Shown here piece after piece: positions 1 to 6,994 of a stretch of DNA of 7,457 bases (positions are counted from its first letter, which is position 1; every line of letters begins with the position of its first letter). Below the pieces are notes generated by a model. The model worked only from the letters and a program-made list of their open reading frames with translations, made no database searches and was not told the origin of the DNA. This DNA comes from Candidatus Sulfotelmatobacter sp. (GTDB lineage: Bacteria > Acidobacteriota > Terriglobia > Terriglobales > Acidobacteriaceae): the NCBI GenBank assembly GCA_030037575.1, contig JASHRB010000563.1:1-7457 (forward strand), read 5' to 3'. Position numbers and translations under genes: made by a program.

Positions 1-1
1 G

Positions 2-1342
2 GGATGCATGGTCATCAAGGCCAACGGCTACGCTGTCTGGGAGTTGTTGCAGCGCGAGTTTGACCGCCGCTTCAAAGCCACGGGTCACCAGAACATGTAT
101 TTTCCTCTGCTGATTCCGCAAAGTTTTTTACATAGGGAGGCGGAACACGTCGAAGGGTTTTCGCCTGAATTGGCAGTGGTAACGCTGGCCGGCGGCAAGC
201 AACTGGACGAGCCCTATGTGATTCGGCCGACGTCGGAGACGATCATCGGTCACTTCTTCGCCAAATGGATCAAGAGCTGGCGCGATCTGCCGGTGCTGGT
301 AAACCAGTGGGCCAACATCATTCGATGGGAGTTGCGCACCCGCATGTTTCTGCGGACCACAGAATTTCTCTGGCAGGAAGGCCACACCGCGCATTCCAAT
401 CACGACGAGGCCGTCGAGGAAGTGCGGCGCATGCTGGACACCTACGCCGAGGTGGCCGAGGAGGTAATGGCGGTGCCGGTCGTCAAGGGCGTGAAGACCC
501 AGTCGGAGAAGTTCGCCGGCGCCCTGGAAAGCTATTGCATCGAAGCCATGATGCAGAACGGCTTCGCCTTGCAGGCCGGCACCAGCCACGATCTCGGACA
601 GAACTTCGGCAAAGCGTTCGACGTTCGGTTCCAGAACAAGGAAGGTCAGCTCGACTTTGTCTGGCAGACCAGTTGGGGCGTGAGCACGCGCCTGATCGGT
701 GGGCTGATCATGAGCCACTCCGACGACCGGGGTCTCGTGCTGCCGCCGAAGCTGGCGCCTACGAAGGCCGTGATGGTTCCGATCTATGGCCGGGACGGCG
801 GGAAGGATCGCATACTCGAAGCTGCGCATCGCATCGCCAGAGAGGTTGGGGCAAAGGTGGACGACCGCGAAGGCCAGACTCCCGGCGCGAAGTTCTTCCA
901 TTGGGAGCGTCGCGGCGTGCCGGTTGTTCTCGAATTCGGACCACGCGATCTGGCCTCGGGCAGCATCGTGCTCAAGCGGCGCGACACCGGTGGCAAGCAG
1001 CCGATGGCACAAGCCGAACTCGCGGAGAAGCTGCCCGCGCTTCTGGGTGAAATGCAAAAGAACATATTTGACGCCGCCAAGCAGCGATTAACCAGCAATA
1101 CCGTGCTGGCCAACTCGATCGGCGAAGTGGAGTCGATCCTCAAGGATGTCACGGCCGAAAAAGGTGGCGGCAAGTTCGTCATGGCGCATGTGAAGGATGA
1201 TCCCCGCTGCGACCTGCGGGTGAAAGAGCTCAAAGCCACGATCCGCTGTATTCCTCTGGTGGACGAATATGACGGTCCGGGCAAGTGCATCGTCACCGGT
1301 GAACCGGTCGACCGGCGCGCGCTGATCGCCAAGGCGTATTAA
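2..1342 (+). CDS. proS: Prolyl-tRNA synthetase, archaeal/eukaryote-like type (5'-truncated)
   Basis: This cytoplasmic class II enzyme charges tRNA-Pro with proline using ATP. The frame is open to the left edge (Gly-Cys precede the ATG at 8), so that ATG is internal; roughly 30 or more N-terminal residues are missing, since the family usually has about 475-500. Counting that Met as 1: the motif 1 region is at 20-41, the RPTSET proline-recognition loop at 73-78, motif 2 (RWELR...F.WQEGHTAH) at 106-129, and motif 3 ([19 protein letters not shown]) at 224-242. The anticodon-binding domain spans about 253-350 and the C-terminal domain about 351-444, ending in the characteristic AKAY. There is no editing insertion between motifs 2 and 3, which separates it from the E. 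coli type. In the C-terminal domain, two of the four Cys that bind zinc in some relatives appear replaced (K396, T430), while C401 and C427 remain. It converges on the downstream permease gene. Identity is very secure. Confidence 0.97.
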   Translation, partial: GCMVIKANGYAVWELLQREFDRRFKATGHQNMYFPLLIPQSFLHREAEHVEGFSPELAVVTLAGGKQLDEPYVIRPTSETIIGHFFAKWIKSWRDLPVLVNQWANIIRWELRTRMFLRTTEFLWQEGHTAHSNHDEAVEEVRRMLDTYAEVAEEVMAVPVVKGVKTQSEKFAGALESYCIEAMMQNGFALQAGTSHDLGQNFGKAFDVRFQNKEGQLDFVWQTSWGVSTRLIGGLIMSHSDDRGLVLPPKLAPTKAVMVPIYGRDGGKDRILEAAHRIAREVGAKVDDREGQTPGAKFFHWERRGVPVVLEFGPRDLASGSIVLKRRDTGGKQPMAQAELAEKLPALLGEMQKNIFDAAKQRLTSNTVLANSIGEVESILKDVTAEKGGGKFVMAHVKDDPRCDLRVKELKATIRCIPLVDEYDGPGKCIVTGEPVDRRALIAKAY

Positions 1343-1410
1343 GCACAAACCATACGCTGGGGATTTTGCTTCGAGCGCACCGTCGGCGAGCAGAAAGTAC
1401 TCGGGTGCCT

Positions 1411-1429
1411 GCGGTTGCCGGTCAACCGC
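1411..1429 (+). terminator. Hairpin downstream of proS, possible terminator
   Basis: A perfect 7-bp inverted repeat (GCGGTTG / CAACCGC) with a 5-nt loop CCGGT lies about 70 nt after the proS stop. No T-tract follows on either strand, so it is not a standard intrinsic terminator. It could be a weak or factor-assisted one, or chance in GC-rich DNA. Confidence 0.25.
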
Positions 1430-1503
1430 CAACCACGCCGAATCACAGATTATGCGCCCCATAAGCGACCGGGCGATTGAGGGCTCATGCAGGATGGGGT
1501 TAT

Positions 1504-1522
1504 CCGGCAAGCGCAACGCCGG
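1504..1522 (-). terminator. Hairpin downstream of ADOP 1, possible terminator
   Basis: A 5-bp GC-rich stem (CCGGC / GCCGG) with a 9-nt loop lies about 20 nt beyond the stop of the first permease, where a terminator would be expected. The stem is short and no T-run follows on the minus strand, so support is weak. Confidence 0.2.
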
Positions 1523-1541
1523 GGATGGCTACGCAGACCTT

Positions 1542-3965
1542 TTATTCATAACGCAACGCCGCCATCGGGTCTATCTTTGTGGCTCTGCGGGCTGGTAGCC
1601 AGCAAGCCAGCACCATGACAGAAATCATGATCCAGGGGACGAAGCACAGAACCAGGGGATCGTTGGCACTCAACCCATATAGAAAACTGGCCATGATCCG
1701 CCGCAGGAAAAACCCTCCGATCACGCCGATGATCGACCCGACGACTGCCAGCCTTGCGCCCTGTTGAAGTACGAGGCGCAGAACATCGCGTGAACTTGCG
1801 CCGAGCGCCATGCGGATGCCGATCTCACGAGTGCGCTGAGCCACAGCGTATGCCATGACCGAATAAACTCCGACCGCGGCCAGAGTTAACGCCAGAAAGG
1901 AGAATCCGGCGAGGAGCAGGAGATCGAAATTACGCAAAGAATCGGAATCCGCCAGCATTGATTCCATTGTTTTTGCGTCATAGACGGGGGCTTCCGAATC
2001 GATGTCTGCGACCGCTGTGCGAATGGAACGAAGCAGGGCTTTTTGCTCCACACGGCTGCGCGCTGCGATTCCCATGCTGGCCTCAACGCGGGAACGCATC
2101 GTATCGGGGACCTGGGTGTAGGGATAATATGCCGTTGGCTCGATGGCCACATCTCGACCCCAGTGGCGAACGTCGGCTGCCACTCCGACGATGACGCACC
2201 ACCAACTGCCGGCGAAGCGGGGCTTGATCTGCTTGCCGACCGCGCTTTCACCCGGCCAATATTTGCGGGCGAAGCTTTCGCTTACGATGGCTACAGGCGA
2301 GGAACCCGCCCTGTCCCCCTCATCGAACGTGCGCCCCTGAAGCAGGGTTATTTGTAGCGTGCGAAAATAGTCCCCGCCAATGGCCCGATATCGAGTGACA
2401 ATCTCGCCATAGACTGAAGCGGGTGTTTTGCCTTCCGTGTCAATCGGCATGGAAGGGTCGGTGCCACTCAGAGGAAAATCACGAGCCACCGCTGCCGATT
2501 CCACGCCCGGCAGCGCGCGCACCCGCTCGACCACATCGTGATAGAACTCGGGAATCCGGGATCCGGTCAGTTGCGAAGGCGCGGCAATGCGGAAGGTAAG
2601 CACATTCTCCGGGGCAAAGCCGAGCTTTGCGTTTTTGAGAGACCACAGGCTCCTCAGTGCCAGGCCAGTTCCGATCAGAAGAATACAAGCAAGCCCGGTC
2701 TCGGTGATGACCAGAATAGAACGATGGCCGAATCCGCGGCCGGTCGAGCGGCCATGCTCCCGCAGGCCATCGTTCACATCAATACGGGTGGCCTCAATCG
2801 CCGGCGCAAGTCCAAACAGAATGCCAACCAGCGCTGAAACCAGAAGGGAGTACGCCAGGACCGTGCCATCGATGTTGGTCTGTTCAATACGCGGAAGCGC
2901 GGGCGGATGGATTGCCAGGGCAGCACGCAGCAAAACCAAGGCAAGGGAAACACCGGCTGCGCAGCCCGCTCCCGCCAGCAGCACGCTTTCGGTCAGTAGT
3001 TGACGGATGATGCGCAACGGAGAAGCACCAAGCGCGGTGCGGACGGCCATTTCACGCTGCCGGAACGCTCCCCGGGCAAGCAGGAGATTGGCCACGTTGG
3101 CGCAGGCAATCAGCAGAACGAAACCGACGCAACCCATCAGCATGAGCAGCGCAGGCCGCACATCGCGCGTGAATGCGTCGTTGAGCGTCTCGAGATAAAG
3201 ACCGAAGCCCAGGTCTCCGCTTGGGTCCTGTCGATGCAGGCGGGCAGCCACGCCATCCAGCTCACTGCGTGCCTGTCTAAGGCTGAGCCCATCGGGCAAT
3301 CGGAGGTAGCCACTCAGCCAGTGAAAATTAGGCGATGCACCGACCCCGCTCCCAGGCTGAAGTTTTAGCGGCGTCCACAACAATTCCTTGCCGTCAAAGC
3401 CGTTAAACCCGGCAGGCATGACACCGACCACCGTATAGGGCGCTCCATCGAGCCGAATGGACTGGCCGACAATGTCGGGATTCGCGCGATAGCGGTTCTT
3501 CCATAGTGCGGAACTGAGCACAACAAAGTTGCCCGCTCCTGCCACGTCTTCTCCCGGGGAAAAGAATCGACCGAGAATCGGTTCAAGGCCAAGCGTCGGC
3601 AGCCAGTCATAAGAAATCTCGCCGCCCGGCACGCGCTCAGGCTGAGTTCCGGCACCGCTGAGGTTGAACTCCCAGGAAACGTGCGCCCCCATTCGGGCCA
3701 GCAGCCCGCCTTGCTGTTTCCAGTCCAGAAAATCCTGCGTGGAGAAGAGATTGTTGTTCCCGTTTGGCTGGCGCTGCGAAACAACCACCAGTCGACTCGA
3801 ATCCCGAACGGGCCACGCTTTCAAGAGGACGGAGTGAATCACGCTAAACATCGAGGTGTTGGCGCCAATTCCCAGAGCAAGTGTGAGCACCGCCGCAGTC
3901 GTGAAGCGCGGCGACTTGGCAAGCGATCGGATTCCGAAACGGATGTCCTGCAGCCATCTGTCCAT
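1542..3965 (-). CDS. ADOP-type duplicated MacB/FtsX-like ABC permease (ADOP 1)
   Basis: This 807-residue inner-membrane protein has the domain pair duplicated: N-terminal TM (about 22-44), first periplasmic MacB-like domain (about 45-268), three TMs (about 270-296, 324-350, 368-390), a second copy starting with a TM at about 414-438, second periplasmic domain (about 440-680), and three TMs (about 681-706, 736-757, 770-790). FtsX-family signatures are visible twice: REMAVRTALGAS at 305-316 and REIGIRMALGAS at 713-724. The start LQDIRFGIRSLAKSPRFT and the end PMAALRYE are typical of ADOPs. As known for the family, such genes form large paralogous sets in Acidobacteria and are rarely next to an ABC ATPase gene; none is visible here. 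The ATG at 3965 is chosen because the family N-terminus begins there and a good ribosome binding site precedes it. Relatives in MacB-like systems handle macrolides, toxins or lipoproteins, but the substrate here is unknown and transport itself is unproven. It is intact. Confidence 0.94.
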   Translation of the reverse strand: MDRWLQDIRFGIRSLAKSPRFTTAAVLTLALGIGANTSMFSVIHSVLLKAWPVRDSSRLVVVSQRQPNGNNNLFSTQDFLDWKQQGGLLARMGAHVSWEFNLSGAGTQPERVPGGEISYDWLPTLGLEPILGRFFSPGEDVAGAGNFVVLSSALWKNRYRANPDIVGQSIRLDGAPYTVVGVMPAGFNGFDGKELLWTPLKLQPGSGVGASPNFHWLSGYLRLPDGLSLRQARSELDGVAARLHRQDPSGDLGFGLYLETLNDAFTRDVRPALLMLMGCVGFVLLIACANVANLLLARGAFRQREMAVRTALGASPLRIIRQLLTESVLLAGAGCAAGVSLALVLLRAALAIHPPALPRIEQTNIDGTVLAYSLLVSALVGILFGLAPAIEATRIDVNDGLREHGRSTGRGFGHRSILVITETGLACILLIGTGLALRSLWSLKNAKLGFAPENVLTFRIAAPSQLTGSRIPEFYHDVVERVRALPGVESAAVARDFPLSGTDPSMPIDTEGKTPASVYGEIVTRYRAIGGDYFRTLQITLLQGRTFDEGDRAGSSPVAIVSESFARKYWPGESAVGKQIKPRFAGSWWCVIVGVAADVRHWGRDVAIEPTAYYPYTQVPDTMRSRVEASMGIAARSRVEQKALLRSIRTAVADIDSEAPVYDAKTMESMLADSDSLRNFDLLLLAGFSFLALTLAAVGVYSVMAYAVAQRTREIGIRMALGASSRDVLRLVLQQGARLAVVGSIIGVIGGFFLRRIMASFLYGLSANDPLVLCFVPWIMISVMVLACWLPARRATKIDPMAALRYE

Positions 3966-3972
3966 ATGGAAA

Positions 3973-3980
3973 CACCTCTT
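3973..3980 (-). promoter_or_regulatory. Ribosome binding site of ADOP 1
   Basis: The minus strand reads AAGAGGTG seven nucleotides before the ATG at 3965. This is a strong Shine-Dalgarno match at good spacing and supports the chosen start. Confidence 0.75.
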
Positions 3981-4125
3981 GCAGAGCAGACGTTAATAGA
4001 CACTTCTGGTACGCATAGGCGCAGCGGAAACTTTGACGGAGGCCGTTCAACAACAGGATGCCAAAGGCTAGAGGGCATTTCAACCCATGAAAACGGGGCC
4101 AAACATTTCATTGAGGTGCGGGGCA

Positions 4126-4141
4126 TGTTGGGGGCCCAACA
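4126..4141. repeat. Perfect 7-bp inverted repeat in the ADOP spacer
   Basis: TGTTGGG and CCCAACA are exact inverse complements separated by two G residues. It is either a tight hairpin or, on duplex DNA, a near-palindromic protein-binding site. It lies about 125 nt past the end of ADOP 2 and 160 nt before the ADOP 1 start. No T-run follows on either strand, so an operator is as likely as a terminator. Confidence 0.4.
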
Positions 4142-4213
4142 AGAAACCGACAAGTACGTTCCGATCACTTCCCGATTGCTGGTCAGCCCGCAATGCAAAA
4201 GTCAATCTGCCGC

Positions 4214-4236
4214 CGGCAGCGAGGCGAAGGCTGCCG
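4214..4236 (-). terminator. Candidate terminator of ADOP 2
   Basis: On the minus strand, about 30 nt after the ADOP 2 stop, a perfect 7-bp GC-rich stem (CGGCAGC / GCTGCCG) encloses a 9-nt loop. A short T-run (GACTTTTG) comes only about 11 nt later, so it is an imperfect intrinsic terminator. Stem strength and position make it the best terminator candidate in the window. Confidence 0.45.
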
Positions 4237-4266
4237 ATGGTCGCTGGCACGCCGGCTGTGGTGCGG

Positions 4267-6747
4267 TCATTCCGAGCGCAGAGCTTGCATGACATCGACC
4301 CGCGCAGCTCGCGCTGCGGGCAACACCGAGGCAACCACCGCGACCGCCATCAAGGCGAACGCGGAAACGACCACCGGCAAAGCGCCTGGCATCGTGATCT
4401 CCCCAAGAAACCTACCCGCCAACAGCGCGAGCATGAACCCGAGCGCCGCGCCCGCAACTACGCCAGACCCAGCCATCATTGCTCCTTCCGCAATCACACC
4501 GGTCAAGAGTTGTCGAGGGTGCGAACCGACTGCCAGGCGGATGCCAAATTCACGGGTGCGCGCACTTACGGAAAATGCGAGCACGCCGGCCACACCCACG
4601 ATCGCGATGGCCAACGCGACCGCGGCAAATCCGCCGAAGACAATTGTGTTGAGCCGATCGGGAGTGAGCACTTCGGCGCGAATGTCTTCGAGCGTAGCGG
4701 CGTGCTCGACCGGTTGGTCAACCGACAGCTCGCGCACAATGCGGGTGACAGGCGTGACCAGTGGGTAGGGATCCGTACGAGTGTGCACGAACAGCCGCCC
4801 ACCCAAGATGTCCACGCCGTTGTCGGAAAGGCTATCCGGCACCTGACCAAACGGGTGATAGATGGTGGGCGCTGCGCCGGGGACGATGTGCTCGTCATCC
4901 ACGTCAGCCGCGACCCCAACAACTCTGCGCGGCCCCTTGCTTATGCCGACGAAGTCGGTCACCGGATCGGTCCACATGATGTGCCGATTGAGCGGATCTT
5001 GGCCGGGAAACATCTGCTGCGCGACACTTTGGCTGATGATCACCACAGGCTCGCCGCCGCGCCGGTCATCATCGTTGAAGTCCCGGCCTTCCAGGATGGG
5101 CACGCCGAGTGCCGCAAAAAATCCCGGCGAAACTGCGCGAAATTGTGCCAGAGGATCCTCTTCGCGACTGCCTTTCACGTGACCTTCGCCAGTGAATTCA
5201 AATCCCGGACCGAAGGCGCCCGCGTCTCGCCAGGGCACGCTGGTTCCTTCCGCGACCCCGTCCACTCCCGGAAGTTCCTTGATGCGGCGCATGGCTTCCC
5301 GATAGAAATTGATGATCTGATCCGGAGTCTTGCCATAAGACATGACCGGGACATCGATGGCCAATACGCGGTGGGTGTCGAAACCGGTCTGCGTGGATTG
5401 TAGCGTGAGCAGCGTTTTGATCAGCATGCTGGCTCCAGCCAGCAGGATGAAGGAGGCCGCAATCTGCGTGACCGCGAAGATGCGGAGTCGACGTTTCGTC
5501 GCGCCTGTGATCCGCACTCCTCCGCTGCTCAGGCTGACGCCTTGCGAAGTGTTGGCTGCGGGTAGCCGCGGAACAAAGGCCAGGAGCACGGCCGCCATGA
5601 TCGCCAGGCTCGCGCCGAGCCAGAGCATGCTCGAGTCAACTTTCAAGTCGAGAGCGCGTACCGAGAAGCGCGAAGCATACCCAGCCAGAACCTTCACCAT
5701 CGGACTTGCAGTGACTACCCCCAGAATCGCTCCTGCGCCGCAGAGCAAGAGGCTTTCCGCCAGGAGCAGGCGGCGCAGCCTGCCTGGGCTCGCGCCCAGC
5801 GCGGTACGCACCGCCAATTCCGCTTCGCGGCGCACGGTCCGAGCCAGAATCAGATTGGCAACATTACAGCAGGCGATAATGAACACCAGCCCGGCGGCAG
5901 CCAGCAGCACCAGCAGCACGGTGCGAGCCCCCGACGTGATCTCATCGCGCATGAGCTTCGCATCAATGGTGAATCGCCCGCTGACCGGATAGGCTTCCGG
6001 GTGAGCTCTCTTCATCGCCGAGTATGCCGACCGCAACTCGGCTCGAGCTTGATCGAGGGTCGCTTCGGGGGCCAGACGCCCAAACAATTCCGTCATCCGA
6101 TGAACACGGCCGGTGACCATGGTCGCGGAGAGATGATGCGGGCTGGTTACAACGTTCGCGATGAGCTCGGTGTCCGCTGGGTAGGGAACCGAAGGCTCCA
6201 GCACGCCTACGATGCTGGCGGTTCGTGTATCCAGGCGAACCTGCTTCCCGATCACGGATGGGTCGCTGTGCAGCACGGCGGTCCAGAAGCGGTAGGTAAG
6301 CACCGCAGCGCCTGCGGCATTGGGGCCATCATCGCGCATGTCCAGCAGCCGGCCCAGCACGGGGCGTAAGCCCATGACCTTGAAGTAGGAGCCGCCGACA
6401 ACGCCGGCGCGAACTTCACGCGGCTCACCCAGCCCAATCATCGTGAACCCGATTGTCGAAAAGTCGCCAAACTCGGCGACCGATTTCACACTGGCGCGCA
6501 AGTCCTGTATTTCGGGCACAGAAAAACGGTCGTTTGGGGCTCCGATGCCCGGGGCGCTCTGTCGAATGTAAATCAGGCGATCTTCGTCGCGGTTGACCAG
6601 CGGCCGCAGCAGGACGCCGCGCACAAGGGTAAACATAGCCGCATTGGCGCCGATGACGAGAGCCAGCGTGAGGATTACGGCGCACGCCAGCCCGGGAGTG
6701 CGCGCCAACGAGTGCACCGCAAATCGGAGATCACGGACAAAGGACAT
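4267..6747 (-). CDS. ADOP-type duplicated MacB/FtsX-like ABC permease (ADOP 2)
   Basis: From the ATG at 6747 this is an 826-residue inner-membrane protein with the same duplicated plan as its neighbour: TM about 20-44, periplasmic domain about 45-275, TMs about 276-302, 327-352, 374-397 and 422-446, second periplasmic domain about 447-700, TMs about 702-727, 753-778 and 789-812. The first FtsX signature is canonical (LAVRTALGAS, 311-320). The second is altered (REFGIRLAVGSHPRQ, 732-746), with the usual ALGA replaced by AVGS. The frame continues 78 codons upstream to an ATG at 6981. I prefer 6747 because MSFVRDLRFAVHSLARTPG aligns with ADOP N-termini, a G-rich ribosome binding site precedes it, the upstream 78 residues are Ser/Pro/Gly/Arg-rich and do not look like a conserved domain, and a promoter candidate lies within them. 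No ATPase partner is visible. The two permeases share architecture but differ at most positions, so this is not a recent duplication. Substrate and activity are unknown. Confidence 0.92.
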   Translation of the reverse strand: MSFVRDLRFAVHSLARTPGLACAVILTLALVIGANAAMFTLVRGVLLRPLVNRDEDRLIYIRQSAPGIGAPNDRFSVPEIQDLRASVKSVAEFGDFSTIGFTMIGLGEPREVRAGVVGGSYFKVMGLRPVLGRLLDMRDDGPNAAGAAVLTYRFWTAVLHSDPSVIGKQVRLDTRTASIVGVLEPSVPYPADTELIANVVTSPHHLSATMVTGRVHRMTELFGRLAPEATLDQARAELRSAYSAMKRAHPEAYPVSGRFTIDAKLMRDEITSGARTVLLVLLAAAGLVFIIACCNVANLILARTVRREAELAVRTALGASPGRLRRLLLAESLLLCGAGAILGVVTASPMVKVLAGYASRFSVRALDLKVDSSMLWLGASLAIMAAVLLAFVPRLPAANTSQGVSLSSGGVRITGATKRRLRIFAVTQIAASFILLAGASMLIKTLLTLQSTQTGFDTHRVLAIDVPVMSYGKTPDQIINFYREAMRRIKELPGVDGVAEGTSVPWRDAGAFGPGFEFTGEGHVKGSREEDPLAQFRAVSPGFFAALGVPILEGRDFNDDDRRGGEPVVIISQSVAQQMFPGQDPLNRHIMWTDPVTDFVGISKGPRRVVGVAADVDDEHIVPGAAPTIYHPFGQVPDSLSDNGVDILGGRLFVHTRTDPYPLVTPVTRIVRELSVDQPVEHAATLEDIRAEVLTPDRLNTIVFGGFAAVALAIAIVGVAGVLAFSVSARTREFGIRLAVGSHPRQLLTGVIAEGAMMAGSGVVAGAALGFMLALLAGRFLGEITMPGALPVVVSAFALMAVAVVASVLPAARAARVDVMQALRSE

Positions 6748-6750
6748 GGT

Positions 6751-6758
6751 TCCCCCCA
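6751..6758 (-). promoter_or_regulatory. G-rich ribosome binding site of ADOP 2
   Basis: The minus strand reads TGGGGGGA just before the ATG at 6747, with a 3-nt gap. The G-run can pair with CCUCC of 16S rRNA using one G-U pair. It is not a textbook sequence and the spacing is short, but no comparable site precedes the longer-frame ATG at 6981, so it favours 6747. Confidence 0.45.
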
Positions 6759-6768
6759 CTTCCGGCAA

Positions 6769-6783
6769 GGCAGCTGCGCTGCC
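6769..6783 (-). other. Stem-loop in the ADOP 2 leader
   Basis: On the minus strand GGCAGC and GCTGCC form a perfect 6-bp GC-rich stem with the triloop GCA. It lies between the predicted transcription start (about 6793) and the ribosome binding site. It could affect translation or mRNA stability; a role is only inferred. Confidence 0.35.
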
Positions 6784-6795
6784 GCCACGTTCGAT

Positions 6796-6830
6796 GTCAC
6801 ATTGTAAGTCACTTTGGGTGTTGAGCTCAT
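6796..6830 (-). promoter_or_regulatory. Promoter candidate of ADOP 2 with overlapping palindrome
   Basis: The minus strand has TACAAT (6801-6806), matching the -10 consensus at 5 of 6 positions. An 18-nt spacer separates it from ATGAGC (6825-6830), a poor -35 (3 of 6). A start near 6793 would give a leader of about 46 nt before the ATG at 6747. The -10 is embedded in an imperfect 11-bp palindrome (TTACA-A-TGTGA, 4 of 5 arm positions matching) flanked by direct GTCAC repeats on the plus strand (6796-6800 and 6808-6812). TACA/TGTA half sites recall operators of BlaI- or PadR-like repressors, but that is an analogy only. The weak -35 would suit an activated or alternative-sigma promoter. Confidence 0.4.
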
Positions 6831-6994
6831 ACTCCCTGCCCGGCATCGAACCATGACGCGGTCCGGGCGTCGACCGCTGCTTCTTAGCTGGCGAGCGTTC
6901 GGAGACCATTGACGCCTCCCCCGGCTGAGTTCCCGCGAGCCCGTTACGATCACTCGAAGGGGGCGCTCTCTCACACTGCATCGATTGATTCGCA

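Larger units (their letters stand above)
1343..1541. other. Convergent intergenic region between proS and ADOP 1
   Basis: This 199-bp gap separates the 3' ends of two convergent genes. I find no recognisable gene. A minus-strand frame stays open from 1528 into proS and has a TTG at 1516; its roughly 56 codons inside the gap match no family I know and lack a clear ribosome binding site. Two short GC-rich inverted repeats (1411-1429 and 1504-1522) could help end transcription from each side, but neither is followed by a T-run. Confidence 0.6.
3966..4266. other. Spacer between the two ADOP genes
   Basis: This 301-bp region holds no convincing gene; open frames crossing it are shadows without family resemblance. 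On the minus strand it should contain the 3' end signals of ADOP 2 and the promoter of ADOP 1. A weak promoter candidate for ADOP 1 is TTGAAA (4078-4083), a 17-nt spacer, and CATCCT (4055-4060), which matches the -35 well but the -10 poorly (3 of 6). The 7-mer CATTTCA occurs twice (4076 and 4104). The two hairpins are listed separately. The length of the gap argues for separate transcription of the two permeases. Confidence 0.55.
6748..6994. other. Leader and spacer upstream of ADOP 2
   Basis: This 247-bp stretch lies between the stop of the subunit 3-like gene and the ADOP 2 start. It is formally open in the ADOP 2 frame back to 6981, but that ATG lacks a ribosome binding site and lies only 13 nt past the upstream stop codon. 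Besides the promoter and leader hairpin listed, an inverted repeat GCGGTC / GACCGC (6858-6863 and 6872-6877, 8-nt loop) is present without a T-run; it might end the upstream transcript. I see no separate gene. Confidence 0.5.

Noticed and set aside
265..1050. 261-codon plus-strand frame inside proS
   Set aside because: It is an Arg/Gly/Ala-rich shifted reading of proS with no family resemblance.
128..1057. 309-codon minus-strand open frame antisense to proS
   Set aside because: It lies wholly opposite a well-conserved synthetase, its translation resembles no family I know, and long antisense frames are common in GC-rich genes.
1514..1560. Repeated CGCAACGCCG near the ADOP 1 3' end
   Set aside because: The second copy is within codons for the common C-terminal ALRYE stretch; with only two copies there is no sign of a repeat family or attachment site.
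4076..4110. Repeated 7-mer CATTTCA, 28 nt apart, upstream of ADOP 1
   Set aside because: It is too short and present only twice, so I cannot separate it from chance; it is mentioned only in the spacer description.
4080..4334. 84-codon minus-strand frame crossing the ADOP 2 stop
   Set aside because: It overlaps the C-terminus of ADOP 2 in another frame, and the part in the spacer matches nothing known.
4087..5403. 438-codon plus-strand open frame opposite ADOP 2
   Set aside because: It overlaps the conserved second half of the permease on the other strand, its translation is Arg/His-rich without a recognisable domain, and no ribosome binding site is evident.
6001..6369. 122-codon plus-strand frame opposite the first periplasmic domain of ADOP 2
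   Set aside because: It is an antisense shadow of a conserved coding region with no recognisable motif.
1542..6747. Possible composite transposon or recent gene duplication formed by the two permeases
   Set aside because: The genes differ at most residues, and no flanking repeats, transposase or target duplications are visible.
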